The notes beneath the pieces are model-generated. The model was not told where the DNA came from and searched no databases. It was given only the letters and a program-made list of their open reading frames with translations. Shown piece by piece: positions 52,341 through 62,028 of a DNA stretch of 64,000 nt (position 1 is its first letter; each line of letters opens with the position of its first letter). The translations under genes and the position numbers were made by a program. This DNA comes from G963668655 sp963668655 (GTDB lineage Bacteria; Myxococcota_A; SURF-8): contig CAXXPQ010000001.1 in the NCBI GenBank assembly GCA_963668655.2, positions 868,001 to 932,000 of the forward strand, read 5' to 3'.

Positions 52341-52561
52341 GTTTATGCCCTGAAAGCTCGAATCGAGTCACGAGAAATCGCCTATCGACAACCCGTTCCC
52401 CATTCCGTTTTTACTCTATTGAAAAAAAAAGGTACAGAAAGTTTGAAATTTATAGGAAACTGCCGTCTTCTAAGTAACAGGAAACCGGATCCGTCGGCAT
52501 GATACATTCAGGAGCGGTAGCTTTTCCTGAATAGTAGCCGTCGCGCTCGAGGATGGAACGA

Positions 52562-55228
52562 ATGGCACTGAGAGTCCGCGTCACAATTATCCTGGTCATT
52601 ATCGTCGGGCTGGCGATCATCCTGAACGTCGTTGCTTATGATCGCCTGATCTGGGATAACTATCTGCAACTGGAACGCGACGAGGCTCATAAAGACGTAC
52701 AGCGCGTCCTGTCCGCCATCTCCCGGGAAATCAATTATATCGACTCTCTGACCCATGACTGGGCTGCCTGGGACGATTCTTACCAGTTCGTGCATGACCA
52801 CAATCAAGAATATATCCGTTCCAATCTGACCGAAACGACCTTTGCAGACAACAAACTGAATCTGATCGGTTTTTACGATACTCAGGGACAGCCGACTTGG
52901 ACGCGTGGGTGGGATCTGGACAAATCATCCGAAATCGAACTGGCCGGGTTCACGGACTCCACGATGTTTTCCGCCTATTCGCTCTTGTCCGGAGTTCTCG
53001 GAGACCGGGCCGTAAAGGGGATCGTCCTGACGAAATACGGCCCCCTGCTTCTCGCCATCCGGCCCATCCTGAATTCGGGCAATAAAGGACCGTCCCGGGG
53101 CTTTCTCGTGATGGGAAAACTTCTGACGCGAGGTATGGTTTCCAAACTGGTGGAAATCACGGGAGTTTCCTTTTCCGCAATTCGTCTGGACCGTCCCCTT
53201 CCACGTCCGGCTTACCGGGAAATCGTACAGCAGCTTCAAACGTTCGATGACACGGTTCTGATTCCGGAAACGAAAGAATACATCCAGGGATACCGATTGC
53301 TTCACGATTTAAAAAAGGAGCCGGTTCTTTTGCTGGAAGCGCACGTTCATCGCTCCATCATGCACAAGGCCAGGCATCATTTCGAATACATCCTTGCCAT
53401 CACGACCATCGTCGGTCTGATGATTATCCTGCTTCTACGCATTTTCCTGCAACGACAGGTGGTAGGACCGGTGCTGGCTTTGGCGCAAAGCGTCGTCGAT
53501 TATCGAAAGGGAAAAACCGTTTCCGATTTTCCCGCCTCGGAACGCAAGGACGAAATCGGAAGACTTTCCCGTGAAATCAAAGGGTTGACGGACCGTATCC
53601 AAGAAAAAACGGACGACCTGAACCGGACGGTGGAACAGTTGCAGTACGAAGTACAGGAAAGCGAAAAGGCTCGTATCGCCCTGGAAAACAGCGAGATGCG
53701 CTATCGCTCTCTTTTCGATCTGTCTCCGGAACCCATTCTGGTGTTGAAGCAGAAACCTCCCGGCCTTCCGGTCATCATGGATTTGAACGCCGCCGCCGTA
53801 AAGATGTACGGATTCACGCGGGATGAACTGATGGGAAAACCCATCGGATTTCTGGATCAGCCCGATCAGAAAAAAGAAGTGCCGGGGTGCACCCGCCAAT
53901 TGACCAACGGAGAGATCATTCATTTCGAGACGCTTCATCGACGAAAAAACCTGCCTCCCACCCACGTGGAAGTCACGGCCTGCATGTTCGAAATCGGAGG
54001 TCGCAACCTGGTGCTGGCCATCCATCGCAACATCGACGAACAGATCCGTGCGAAACAGGAGAGAGAGCATCTGGAAGCCCAACTGAGACAATCCCAGAAA
54101 ATGGAGGCGGTCGGCCGTCTGGCAGGCGGAATCGCCCATGATTTCAACAACCTGTTGACCGGCATCCAGGGAAATCTGGAACTGGCGTTCATGGACGCGG
54201 AGGATTCTTCCGCCTTGCAGGACGACCTGGACGAGATCGGAAAGGCCACCCGGCGCGCCGCGGAACTGACCGGCCGGCTTCTCATGTTCAGCCGCAAGCA
54301 GATCATCGACCGCAAGGTCGTGAACATGAACGGCCTGATTTTCAAGATGAATAAAATGCTGATTCGGCTCATCGGCGAGCATATCGAGTTGAAAACGAAC
54401 CTCACGATGGACGCCACCCATGTTTTCATCGATCCCAATCAGATGGAACAAGTTCTGGTGAATCTGGCCATCAACGCCCGGGACGCCATGTCGAAGGGAG
54501 GACGGCTGCTGATATCCTCCGACGTGTTCGAACTGGCGCCGGAACGAAAAGAGCATTTTCCGGACCTGGCCCCCGGCCCCTACGTCCGGATTCAGGTCAG
54601 CGATACGGGGCACGGAATGGACGAGACAACCCGTGCACAGGTCTTCGAACCTTTTTTCACCACAAAACCCAAGGGCCAGGGAACCGGTCTGGGATTGTCC
54701 ACCGTCTACGGGGCCATCATGCAGAACGGCGGCCATGTCCAGGTGGACAGCATTCCCGGTAACGGCAGCATCTTCACCATCTTGTTGCCCCGGGTCGAGG
54801 CGGGTCCGGAGATGGAAGTTCCCCCGAAGAGGGAAGAAGACTTTCCCACCGGAACCGAACGGATTCTGGTGGCGGAGGACGAAAAAATCATACGAGATCT
54901 GATGATCCGGATTCTCCAGCGCCTGGGATATCAGGCCCGGGTGGCCAAGGACGGCCGGGAAGCCCTGGAGATGATCGAATCAGGAGACGAGCCGCTTCCC
55001 GATCTGTTGATTACCGATGTGGTCATGCCGCGTATGAACGGCGCGGAACTGGCCAAAGCGGTTTCCGAGAAATATCCGGAAGTGCGGATTCTGTTCACCA
55101 GCGGATACGCGGAAAACATCATCGCCGACCACGGCGCTTTACCGAAAGACACGGCCCTGCTTCAGAAACCCCTGACCCCCGATATCCTGGCAAAGAAGAT
55201 CCGCGAGATTCTGGACGGGCCGCGGTGA
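52562..55228 (+). CDS. Hybrid sensor histidine kinase (CHASE4-HAMP-PAS-HK-receiver)
   Basis: 888 aa from ATG 52562, which has GAGGA 8 bp upstream; ATG 52553 in frame overlaps that site. Two membrane helices flank an extracytoplasmic CHASE4-like domain (LTHDWAAWDDSYQFVHDHNQ). HAMP follows, then a PAS domain (MRYRSLFDLSPEPILVLKQK). The kinase core has GGIAHDFNNLL (His526), an N box near NLAINARDAM, and GTGLGLSTV. A C-terminal receiver has Asp819 (LLITDVVMPRMNG). An inner-membrane sensor, plausibly feeding the NtrC-type regulator encoded upstream; the internal receiver suggests a phosphorelay or self-control. Confidence 0.92.
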   Translation: MALRVRVTIILVIIVGLAIILNVVAYDRLIWDNYLQLERDEAHKDVQRVLSAISREINYIDSLTHDWAAWDDSYQFVHDHNQEYIRSNLTETTFADNKLNLIGFYDTQGQPTWTRGWDLDKSSEIELAGFTDSTMFSAYSLLSGVLGDRAVKGIVLTKYGPLLLAIRPILNSGNKGPSRGFLVMGKLLTRGMVSKLVEITGVSFSAIRLDRPLPRPAYREIVQQLQTFDDTVLIPETKEYIQGYRLLHDLKKEPVLLLEAHVHRSIMHKARHHFEYILAITTIVGLMIILLLRIFLQRQVVGPVLALAQSVVDYRKGKTVSDFPASERKDEIGRLSREIKGLTDRIQEKTDDLNRTVEQLQYEVQESEKARIALENSEMRYRSLFDLSPEPILVLKQKPPGLPVIMDLNAAAVKMYGFTRDELMGKPIGFLDQPDQKKEVPGCTRQLTNGEIIHFETLHRRKNLPPTHVEVTACMFEIGGRNLVLAIHRNIDEQIRAKQEREHLEAQLRQSQKMEAVGRLAGGIAHDFNNLLTGIQGNLELAFMDAEDSSALQDDLDEIGKATRRAAELTGRLLMFSRKQIIDRKVVNMNGLIFKMNKMLIRLIGEHIELKTNLTMDATHVFIDPNQMEQVLVNLAINARDAMSKGGRLLISSDVFELAPERKEHFPDLAPGPYVRIQVSDTGHGMDETTRAQVFEPFFTTKPKGQGTGLGLSTVYGAIMQNGGHVQVDSIPGNGSIFTILLPRVEAGPEMEVPPKREEDFPTGTERILVAEDEKIIRDLMIRILQRLGYQARVAKDGREALEMIESGDEPLPDLLITDVVMPRMNGAELAKAVSEKYPEVRILFTSGYAENIIADHGALPKDTALLQKPLTPDILAKKIREILDGPR

Positions 55229-55251
55229 CGATTCCGAACGGCCCGATTGGC

Positions 55252-55296
55252 GAGTCTCGGGGCCATTTCCACCCCGAGACTCTCGGATCGTTTTTT
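55252..55296 (+). terminator. Terminator after the hybrid kinase
   Basis: A perfect 11-bp stem GAGTCTCGGGG/CCCCGAGACTC (55252-55262/55272-55282) and a T6 run at 55291-55296, slightly displaced from the stem. Confidence 0.65.
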
Positions 55297-55380
55297 CGTC
55301 GCCATCCGCCGCCGGGATTCCGCCTTCCGGTTTCGGGGCTTTTCAGACGGCGACATCCGAGGCCGTCTTTCACGATGGCG

Positions 55381-57420
55381 TCATTCTGGATCGCAAGTAA
55401 CCTGGATATCGAAATCCCCGATGGTTCCCCGCCGACCGTCCACCACAAAATAATACGGCGTAAAGGCCGCTGCGGTGAAGACGGCGGTTTCGTTGCCCGT
55501 TCCGTCGGTGGCTCCCGCCAGGGTCAGGCACGACGGCGGATCCAGGGAATCCAGCACGATCAGATCGACATCCGAATCGCTGGCGATCGTCACGGTGACT
55601 TCCTTGTCCGGAAACGGCGGAGGCGGCGAGGCGTGGAAGTGGAAGGCGTACACCATTTCCGGCCCGGTCCAGACGTTGGAGCCCTGGCCGCACCAGTCGT
55701 TGACGACATTGGACGCGCCGTGCTCGGCGTTGCTCTCTCCGCTGAAATGATCTCCGCAGATGACGGGAACGGTGAAGTCCGCGAAGGACTTCGCGCATCG
55801 GGAAAGATAGGCGCATTTCGGATCCTCGCAATCCGCGCCGAACTGGCCGTCGTCGTCGATTCCGTTGTCGCAGACCTCGTAGGAGGACGAGCAGTTGCAG
55901 GAAACGGCCAGGTCGAAATCGCCGGTTGAGCCCACCGCCTCGGCCACGAAGAAGTATTCCCTGGACGCCTCGGAGACGAACCAGACGTAGTCGGACTCGT
56001 TGGGATGGGCGGCCAGGTCCAGGCAGGAAGCGCCATCGCAAACCCCGTCCAGGACCAGCAGGTCCACGTTGGTTCCGTCCTGAATGTTCGTCGCTCCGGC
56101 ACGCACCAGGGTTTCGCAGGGAGCGGTCCAGGAGAAGACGGTCTCCTCGCCTCCGAAGGTCGCCTCGGTGCAGGCGGAATAACCCTGGATTCCGTCGCCG
56201 GAGCCGCTCGTGGTGGCGGACCGGAATACGCCGCATTGCGCGGGCAGGGTCACGTCGGCGGTGCAGATGGAGGAAAGCTCCGCGTCCCCATCGCCGTCCG
56301 TTTCCATCTCCGGTTCGGCGTCTGCTTCAGTTTCCGGTTCCAGTTCCTCGTCGCCGTCGGTTTCCGGTTCGACGTCCGCTTCGGCATCGATCTCCGCGTC
56401 TCCGTCCGTATCCCCGTCGATTTCCTCGCCGTAGCTCCAGGAGACGAAGGATTCGTACTGGGTGAAGGAGGCGTGCACCAGTCCGAAGGTTTCCTCGAAG
56501 CTTCCGCTCGCGTCGGGAGCCAGGGTTTGCGGCGCGACCTCCGGATTCATGATGCCGAAGAGCAGGCCCGTGTCGTTTCTCGGAAACAGGAACAGTTCCA
56601 GATTCTCCAGGGAGCGGCCTGTATCGTTGGTGACCTCTCCGGCCAGTCCCCAGTGGCCGGGGTACGGAGTGGTGACGTTCACGTCGTGGATACGGGGCGC
56701 CTGGGCGGCTTCGAGATCCGTGGCCGGCGTGGTGGTGATCGTCACCTCGATTTCCGCGATGGCGGCGATTTCCGAGGAGGACATGTTCCGCTTGAAGAAC
56801 GCGACGCCCGTTTCTTCCTTGCCGAGCACGTCGAGCGCCACCTGGGAGTAATCGGACGTCCGGCGCGGAGCGGCCGAAAGCACCACGGCCTCGCCGGCGG
56901 CCAGTTCGTTTCCTTCGGCGTCCAGAAGGCGCAGGGAAAGGGCCGTGCGCCCCAAGGACTCGGCCGTGCAGTTGCGCAGTTCGGCCGTCCAGGCGAAACC
57001 CACGCCTTCCATTGCGAAACCGAAGGCGCTGGTCAGTTGCAGCACGCCCGTTTGCGAGGAAACATCCCGATAGGTCCAACCCGAATTGCCGTTCAGCACC
57101 GGTCCGAAGGAGCACGAGGATCCGCTCTCGATGCAGTTCATGGCGTCGTTCGGATCCGGTTCGTAATTTTCGTCGCAGCGACAGTGATCGCCTTCCACTA
57201 CGCCGTGGCCGCCGCAGACCTCGGTTTCCTCGTCTCCATCCGTTTTGGAATCCTCGTCGCCGTCGGTGGCCGTGTCCGTGTCGCCGTCCGTCGCGGCGTC
57301 TTCGTCCCCGTCGGCATGTTCCGTATCGTCGTTATCGCTGCACGCGACAAGCGTGGAAAGCAACAGAACCGTCAACAGCGTCAGCATGGTCCGCAAAGAA
57401 AACCGGTCTCGTGTTCGCAT
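55381..57420 (-). CDS. DGD-linker lipoprotein with EGF-like and PPC-like domains
   Basis: 679 aa from ATG 57420 (CAGGAGA upstream); the frame stays open far upstream antisense to the radical SAM gene, but that part is a shadow. The lipobox is LVAC (Cys27), followed by an Asp/Thr DGD linker and a small EGF-like Cys motif (CGGHGVVEGDHCRCDENYEP). A beta domain covers about residues 105-330, followed by a second DGD linker. Two similar beta domains resembling bacterial pre-peptidase C-terminal (PPC) domains come last (TNVDLLVLDGVCDGASCLDL; DSDVDLIVLDSLDPPSCLTL). Probably displayed on the cell surface. It is 260 bp downstream of the radical SAM operon on the same strand. Confidence 0.8.
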   Translation of the reverse strand: MRTRDRFSLRTMLTLLTVLLLSTLVACSDNDDTEHADGDEDAATDGDTDTATDGDEDSKTDGDEETEVCGGHGVVEGDHCRCDENYEPDPNDAMNCIESGSSCSFGPVLNGNSGWTYRDVSSQTGVLQLTSAFGFAMEGVGFAWTAELRNCTAESLGRTALSLRLLDAEGNELAAGEAVVLSAAPRRTSDYSQVALDVLGKEETGVAFFKRNMSSSEIAAIAEIEVTITTTPATDLEAAQAPRIHDVNVTTPYPGHWGLAGEVTNDTGRSLENLELFLFPRNDTGLLFGIMNPEVAPQTLAPDASGSFEETFGLVHASFTQYESFVSWSYGEEIDGDTDGDAEIDAEADVEPETDGDEELEPETEADAEPEMETDGDGDAELSSICTADVTLPAQCGVFRSATTSGSGDGIQGYSACTEATFGGEETVFSWTAPCETLVRAGATNIQDGTNVDLLVLDGVCDGASCLDLAAHPNESDYVWFVSEASREYFFVAEAVGSTGDFDLAVSCNCSSSYEVCDNGIDDDGQFGADCEDPKCAYLSRCAKSFADFTVPVICGDHFSGESNAEHGASNVVNDWCGQGSNVWTGPEMVYAFHFHASPPPPFPDKEVTVTIASDSDVDLIVLDSLDPPSCLTLAGATDGTGNETAVFTAAAFTPYYFVVDGRRGTIGDFDIQVTCDPE

Positions 57421-57680
57421 GGTCGATCTCCTGTTTTGGAAACGTGTTTTTCGCGAGGTGACTACGGGAGCATGAATTACGATGAACGCCCAATCGTAGC
57501 ACGAAAAAAGAAAGAACGCATACGAACGAATAGCACGAGGAAGAAGGAAATTGCAAGACTTATTATCTCGTCCGAAAACGGCGGATGATAAGGAAAGCCA
57601 TCCGCGCGGAAGACAAATCCGGAATGATTTCAAAAATACCGAAGAAGGTTTTTCCGGGAAGAGAGAACCGAATCCCGCTT

Positions 57681-59498
57681 TCAGAGGCGTCGCAGTTCCT
57701 CGAAGCCGTAGCGCTCGGCGTAGGCGCGAAAAACGCCTTCGCAACGCCCCCGCGCCGAACAACTTTCGCAAGGCGGTCCGAAGATCTTGTCCCGGTCTTC
57801 CTCCATCACCCGATGCCGTTTTCCCTCGTGGTCCAGGGTTTCGATCACGGAGCGTTCGCCCAGAGGAATTTCCGGGTTTGCCACCAGACAATGGGGCAGG
57901 CTGTCCACATAGACATCCGGCCAGGGTTTCGGCAGATTGGCGAACAGCGTTTCCACCGCCCGGGCGGCTTCCGTAAGGCGCGGAACCAGTTCGGAAAAAC
58001 GCTCCAGCGCGCTGTTGCGCGGCTCGATCATCCCCAGGCCGATTTTGTCGAAACCAAGGGAAAAGAGCGTCTTTACCGTCGCCTCCAGATGTTCCAGGTT
58101 CCGGCGATTGACCACCACCAGGGCCACGGTGTGTAGGTTCGTCTCTTCTTTCAGCCCGTTCAGGTGGCCGCAGGCCGCCTTGATCCCCCGGAAACTGCCC
58201 GGGTTTTGCGTCAAAGCGTCGTGCAGGGCGGCGTTCGGGCCGTGGACGGACAGACGCACCTCGTCCACGCCCGCGAAAACGATTTTCCGGGCGAAATCCG
58301 CCCGGGCCAGGGAGCCGCCGTTGGACACCAGCGTGACGTGCTCCGCTCCGTATTCCCGGGCCAGCCGGACGTAACGCTCCAGGTCGGGGCAGGTGGTGGG
58401 CTCGCCGCCGGACAGAAACACCCAGTGGGGCCGGGTTGCTTTCAATAACCGTTCCGCCTCGGCAAGGCTCATGGCCCGACGCCTGGCCCGGCGGCCGCCT
58501 TCGTTGCAGAATACGCAGTCGTTGGGGCAGGACTCGCCCACCAGCAGCGCCGTGTCCCGTACGCGTCCGGGAGGCGAACTTTCTGCCGGGCTTCGCACTT
58601 GGACTCCGGCTGGAAGACTGCCCCGAAAATCGGATGGAAGGACCGTCATCGGACAGAGTTCGCCCAGGCCCTCCCGCTCCACGTAACGTTCCCAGAGACC
58701 GTCGCAGACCCGATCCCACACGCACGTACCGCAAACTTTTTCCTTGAGCTTCTGCGGATGGGGATGGAAGGGGCGATTATGCTGCAAATCCGAGTACTTG
58801 TCCGCGAAGCGCTCACGGCCCGCCAGAAAGCAGAGCGGAATGCCGCAGATATCCGGGACGTGCAGTTCCAGGCCCAGCCGTTCGCCCTCTTCCAGCGCCC
58901 GGCCGAGCGGCGGGGCGATCTCCGAGATGGGAGGGATCAGTTTGGGCGTCTTCCAGGCGTTGTGGAAGGGATTGATATAACTGAAGACCACGGCGGTTTT
59001 ATCCCCGAAACGCTCTCGCACGAAGCGCACGTAGTCTGTCATGCGCGAAGCGTTGGGGCGGCAGATGACGTAATTCAAGGAGACGTTCAGGCCGAGTTCC
59101 AGCAGGTTCTCCACTCCCCGCACGGTAAGATCGAAGGCCCCAGGACGCCTTGTCATGGCGTCGGACAATCGGGCGTCCGGCGCGTGCAGGGAGACGAAAA
59201 CCTGAGACAATCCGGCCTTTTGCATGGCCCCGGCGAAGGCCGGATCCGAAAAGCGCATGGCGTTCGTCTGCAAACTCACACGCCGCCCGCGCGTCTTGGC
59301 GTAGAGCAGTAGTTTCGGCAGAAGCGGCGAAAGCGTGGGCTCGCCGCCCGAAACCTCCAGGAGTTCGTCCGCGCCCGCCGCGTCCACCGCACGTTTCAGC
59401 GACGCGAAATCCAGCGTGTAATCGCCAAGGTTCCGTGGATCCGCCCCGCAGAAGAGGCAGTTCTGATTGCAGCGGGTTTCGATGCGCAGCACGTCCAT
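57681..59498 (-). CDS. Fusion of two radical SAM/SPASM-like domains
   Basis: 605 aa. The first domain has the cluster motif CNQNCLFC (Cys10/14/17) and SGGEPT, ending in an auxiliary Cys motif CGTCVWDRVCDGLWERYVER. The second has CPNDCVFC (Cys324/328/331) and SGGEPT, ending CESCSARGRCEGVFRAYAER. Both halves appear complete, so the protein should bind two SAM-cleaving 4Fe-4S clusters and perhaps two auxiliary clusters. The reaction is unknown; peptide or cofactor modification is plausible. Third gene of an operon with two single-domain relatives; 9 bp separate it from the preceding one. Confidence 0.88.
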   Translation of the reverse strand: MDVLRIETRCNQNCLFCGADPRNLGDYTLDFASLKRAVDAAGADELLEVSGGEPTLSPLLPKLLLYAKTRGRRVSLQTNAMRFSDPAFAGAMQKAGLSQVFVSLHAPDARLSDAMTRRPGAFDLTVRGVENLLELGLNVSLNYVICRPNASRMTDYVRFVRERFGDKTAVVFSYINPFHNAWKTPKLIPPISEIAPPLGRALEEGERLGLELHVPDICGIPLCFLAGRERFADKYSDLQHNRPFHPHPQKLKEKVCGTCVWDRVCDGLWERYVEREGLGELCPMTVLPSDFRGSLPAGVQVRSPAESSPPGRVRDTALLVGESCPNDCVFCNEGGRRARRRAMSLAEAERLLKATRPHWVFLSGGEPTTCPDLERYVRLAREYGAEHVTLVSNGGSLARADFARKIVFAGVDEVRLSVHGPNAALHDALTQNPGSFRGIKAACGHLNGLKEETNLHTVALVVVNRRNLEHLEATVKTLFSLGFDKIGLGMIEPRNSALERFSELVPRLTEAARAVETLFANLPKPWPDVYVDSLPHCLVANPEIPLGERSVIETLDHEGKRHRVMEEDRDKIFGPPCESCSARGRCEGVFRAYAERYGFEELRRL

Positions 59499-59507
59499 GA
59501 TCGAGCC

Positions 59508-60569
59508 CTATTCGGAAAGCGGCAGAAATTCGCCACCGCCGTACATTTCCACGTAATGGGTCCAGACGCCCCCGCAGACCTCCCGCCAGACGCAGCGTTC
59601 GCAGGCCGGGACGAAGATTTTCAGTTCGTCCATCTTCAAGTCCTGCCAGACGAAGCGCTGCCGCCCGCCGCCGTCGGTAAGATGCCCGTCCGCGTTACCG
59701 AAGGTGCTTACGAACGTGCGCCTGTCCGTGTATTCCCCGATGTACTTTCGCCGCAGGCCGGGCTTGGAGAAAAAGGCCCGGGGATAGGCGCAATAGGGAA
59801 CCTCGCCGAAGGTCAGCCGGGTGCCGGAGAGCGCTTCGTTCAGGCGCACGAGTTCCATGAGCTTCGGCATGGCCGTGCGATAGGTGGGCACGAGTTCCTT
59901 GTTTCCCGCCGCGCCGCCTTCCGGGCGGATGAAGTTGAAGCGCAGGTCCAGGATTCCCAGGTGGTTGAAAAAACGTACGAATTCGTCCAGCGTGGGAAGG
60001 TTTTTACGGTTCAGAACGGCGTTGATGCTGATGGAGATGCCGTGGCCTCTGGCCTTCAGTTTGGTCAGATTGCGAATGGCTTTCAGCTTGCGCAGATACG
60101 ATCCTTTCTGGCCGGAGAGATAATCTTCCACCGCCGGGATTTCCGAATGCAGCGAGATGCAATAACGGTTGATGCCTTTCTCCACCGCCATGGCCGCGAA
60201 AGTCTCGTCCGCCAGGCGGAACCCGTTGGTATTGATGGTGATTTCCTCGTAGCCCAGTTCCCGTGCCGCGTCCAGGCTTTCCTCCAGCCAGGGATAGAGC
60301 GTGGGTTCGCCACCCAGAATCCCCAGCTTGCGCACATTCTTTTCCCGGGCGTAATAGGTCAGTTCCTCCCGCAGACGGTCCGGCTTGACCCACTTTTTCT
60401 GATCCACGCCGGAATTGGCCTGCATGCAGAAGATGCAACGATGGTTGCAGGCGTGGCCCAGATTGATGTCCACCCGCTCCTCGTTGCCCGCCCGCGAAGA
60501 CTCCGGGGCGTCGATATTCATCTTATTTCCAGCACGTTGGCCGGACTGATGCTTCCTCGGTTCGCTCAC
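59508..60569 (-). CDS. Radical SAM protein with C-terminal Cys motif
   Basis: 353 aa. GTG 60569 overlaps the upstream TGA (GTGA) with AAGGA in front; an internal ATG at residue 17 is an alternative. CNHRCIFC (Cys41/45/48), LGGEPTLYPW and the auxiliary motif CERCVWREVCGGVWTHYVEM are present. It shares a mid-region pattern with its neighbours (NKELVPTYRTAMPKLMELV). No precursor peptide was recognised. Enzyme of unknown substrate. Confidence 0.88.
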   Translation of the reverse strand: MSEPRKHQSGQRAGNKMNIDAPESSRAGNEERVDINLGHACNHRCIFCMQANSGVDQKKWVKPDRLREELTYYAREKNVRKLGILGGEPTLYPWLEESLDAARELGYEEITINTNGFRLADETFAAMAVEKGINRYCISLHSEIPAVEDYLSGQKGSYLRKLKAIRNLTKLKARGHGISISINAVLNRKNLPTLDEFVRFFNHLGILDLRFNFIRPEGGAAGNKELVPTYRTAMPKLMELVRLNEALSGTRLTFGEVPYCAYPRAFFSKPGLRRKYIGEYTDRRTFVSTFGNADGHLTDGGGRQRFVWQDLKMDELKIFVPACERCVWREVCGGVWTHYVEMYGGGEFLPLSE

Positions 60570-61657
60570 CGATCCATCCTTTCATCGGCCAGTGCCGCGT
60601 CGCGAAGCAGGGCCGGATCCGTTACCGGCGTTCCCGCCGCCGGACGAAGCTCGCCCAACCCCCGCCGCCTTGCATATTCCCCGTGCAGGCCGTCGCAGAC
60701 CCGGTCGTAGCGGCATTCGCGGCAGGTTTCTGCCTTGACCTTGTTGTGTCCCGGAGTCACCAGTTCGCGCCGATCTTTTTCGATATATTCACCCGGTCGC
60801 GCCCTTGCGCTCAGTTCACGTTGCACCGCCGCATCCGTCCAGTACAGTTCGTCCGCAAAACGGACGTATTCACCCAGCCGGCAGAGCGGCACGTGCCCCA
60901 CGGTGAGCACCGCCCCGCGACGGGCGGCGATGGCCAAGGCCTCGTGCAGGGGGGCTTCCAGTTCGGAAAAGCGAGGCACCAGTTGTTCGAAATGCTCCCG
61001 CGCCGCACCCGCCGGGCGCACGAAGGCCCAGAAAATCCGCCGTGCGCCATGATCGATCAGAAAGCGCGCCAGATCCGGCAGACAAGCGACGTTTCCCTTG
61101 TAAATCACACTGCTTATATTGAACGGGCGGTCCAGTTCCCGCAGGTTCTCCATGGCTTGCCGCACCTGGTCGAAGGCCCCCGGGGCCTGCACGGCGTCAT
61201 CGTGGGTTTTGGCGTCCGGACCGTGGACGGAAAGGTAAAGATGGGTCAGTCCGGCTCGGAAAAGCAGCTCGGCGAATGTGCGGTTGGCCAGCATACGGCC
61301 GTTGGTGGTCAACAGAATCCGCCGGAATCCCAGACGCCTGGCCGACAGCACCAGTTCCGGAAAATCCTTGCGTATGGTGGGTTCGCCGCCCAGAAACGTC
61401 AGATGATCGAATCCCTCGGCACGGAAACGCTCCAGTTCGGCTTTTACCTCCCGAGTGCCCAGGCGCCCCACGCCACCGGAATCGCTCGGTTTTTCCGAGG
61501 AAGAGGTATCTTCCCGCGCGGTCTGGCGGTGCGTTTCCTCCGAGCAAAAGCGGCAACGGTTGTTGCAGGCGTAACCCAGGCTGATTTCCACCCGTCCACC
61601 CGCCGGGGCGCATCCCGGTTTTTTCCCATGTTCAGGGTGTTTTTCCGCGTGTTTCAT
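60566..61657 (-). CDS. Radical SAM protein, first gene of the operon
   Basis: 363 aa from ATG 61657; an in-frame TTG at 61738 gives a longer form but without better signals. CNNRCRFC (Cys31/35/38), FLGGEPTIRKDF and the auxiliary motif CRECRYDRVCDGLHGEYARR are present. An insert of about 30 polar residues follows the cluster motif (HRQTAREDTSSSEKPSDS). It is closely related in layout to the next two genes, suggesting local duplication. Substrate unknown. Confidence 0.87.
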   Translation of the reverse strand: MKHAEKHPEHGKKPGCAPAGGRVEISLGYACNNRCRFCSEETHRQTAREDTSSSEKPSDSGGVGRLGTREVKAELERFRAEGFDHLTFLGGEPTIRKDFPELVLSARRLGFRRILLTTNGRMLANRTFAELLFRAGLTHLYLSVHGPDAKTHDDAVQAPGAFDQVRQAMENLRELDRPFNISSVIYKGNVACLPDLARFLIDHGARRIFWAFVRPAGAAREHFEQLVPRFSELEAPLHEALAIAARRGAVLTVGHVPLCRLGEYVRFADELYWTDAAVQRELSARARPGEYIEKDRRELVTPGHNKVKAETCRECRYDRVCDGLHGEYARRRGLGELRPAAGTPVTDPALLRDAALADERMDR

Positions 61658-62028
61658 GTCTGCCGGGTTCGTCGCCTTTCCCGCACGATCCGTCGCGCGA
61701 TGCCTTCCGATCATGGGCCGCCGGGGCGCAAAAGTCAAGAAGGCCGCTCAGGCGGAAGAAAACGGCCGCGTTCGCGGAATTTCGGTAAGGAACGGATTTC
61801 GCTTCCATTCGCATTCGATGGATGGAAAAAAGGGGTTGTTACCGCGTAGCTTTTCCATTATGATGAAACTGGATATCATTATTCGAGCGCCACGGACAAA
61901 AAACGCGAATGGATGCAGGTACGGCGAAGATCGTATTTTGCCGTTTTTTCATCATTTTCGTGCAACGGCGATGAATCGTTCCGGCAGCACGGCGGACGGA
62001 TTTCCAATTTCGCACAAGGAGCATTCCC
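61658..62028 (+). other. 371-bp divergent intergenic region
   Basis: It separates the radical SAM operon (minus) from a lipoprotein gene (plus). The plus-strand promoter is at 61836. The 158-nt leader contains a weak hairpin ACGGC/GCCGT followed by six T (61921-61947 area) that could act as an attenuator. No clear promoter for the minus-strand operon was found. Confidence 0.5.
61836..61864 (+). promoter_or_regulatory. Sigma-70 promoter of the last lipoprotein gene
   Basis: TTGTTA (61836-61841) and TATGAT (61859-61864) with 17-bp spacing; the -10 matches 5 of 6. Predicted start near 61871. Confidence 0.6.

Larger units (their letters stand above)
51868..52561 (+). other. 694-bp regulator-kinase intergenic region
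   Basis: No protein gene is visible (a 95-codon minus-strand frame at 52084-52371 runs across the terminator). Contents: three copies of a TTTGCG core at 51942, 51993 and 52025, one inside the palindrome TTGCGCAA (51943-51950); a sigma-54 promoter at 52107; a structured RNA ending at a strong terminator at 52337; and a hairpin ATTCAGGA/TCCTGAAT (from 52506) close to the kinase start. Confidence 0.7.

Noticed and set aside
52084..52371. A 95-codon minus-strand frame between regulator and kinase
   Set aside because: It crosses the 14-bp terminator stem and several hairpins; a structured RNA on the plus strand explains the region better.
57421..58734. Upstream extension of the 55381-57420 lipoprotein to 1117 codons
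   Set aside because: The extension is antisense to the radical SAM fusion, while ATG 57420 has a good ribosome-binding site and starts a proper lipoprotein signal.
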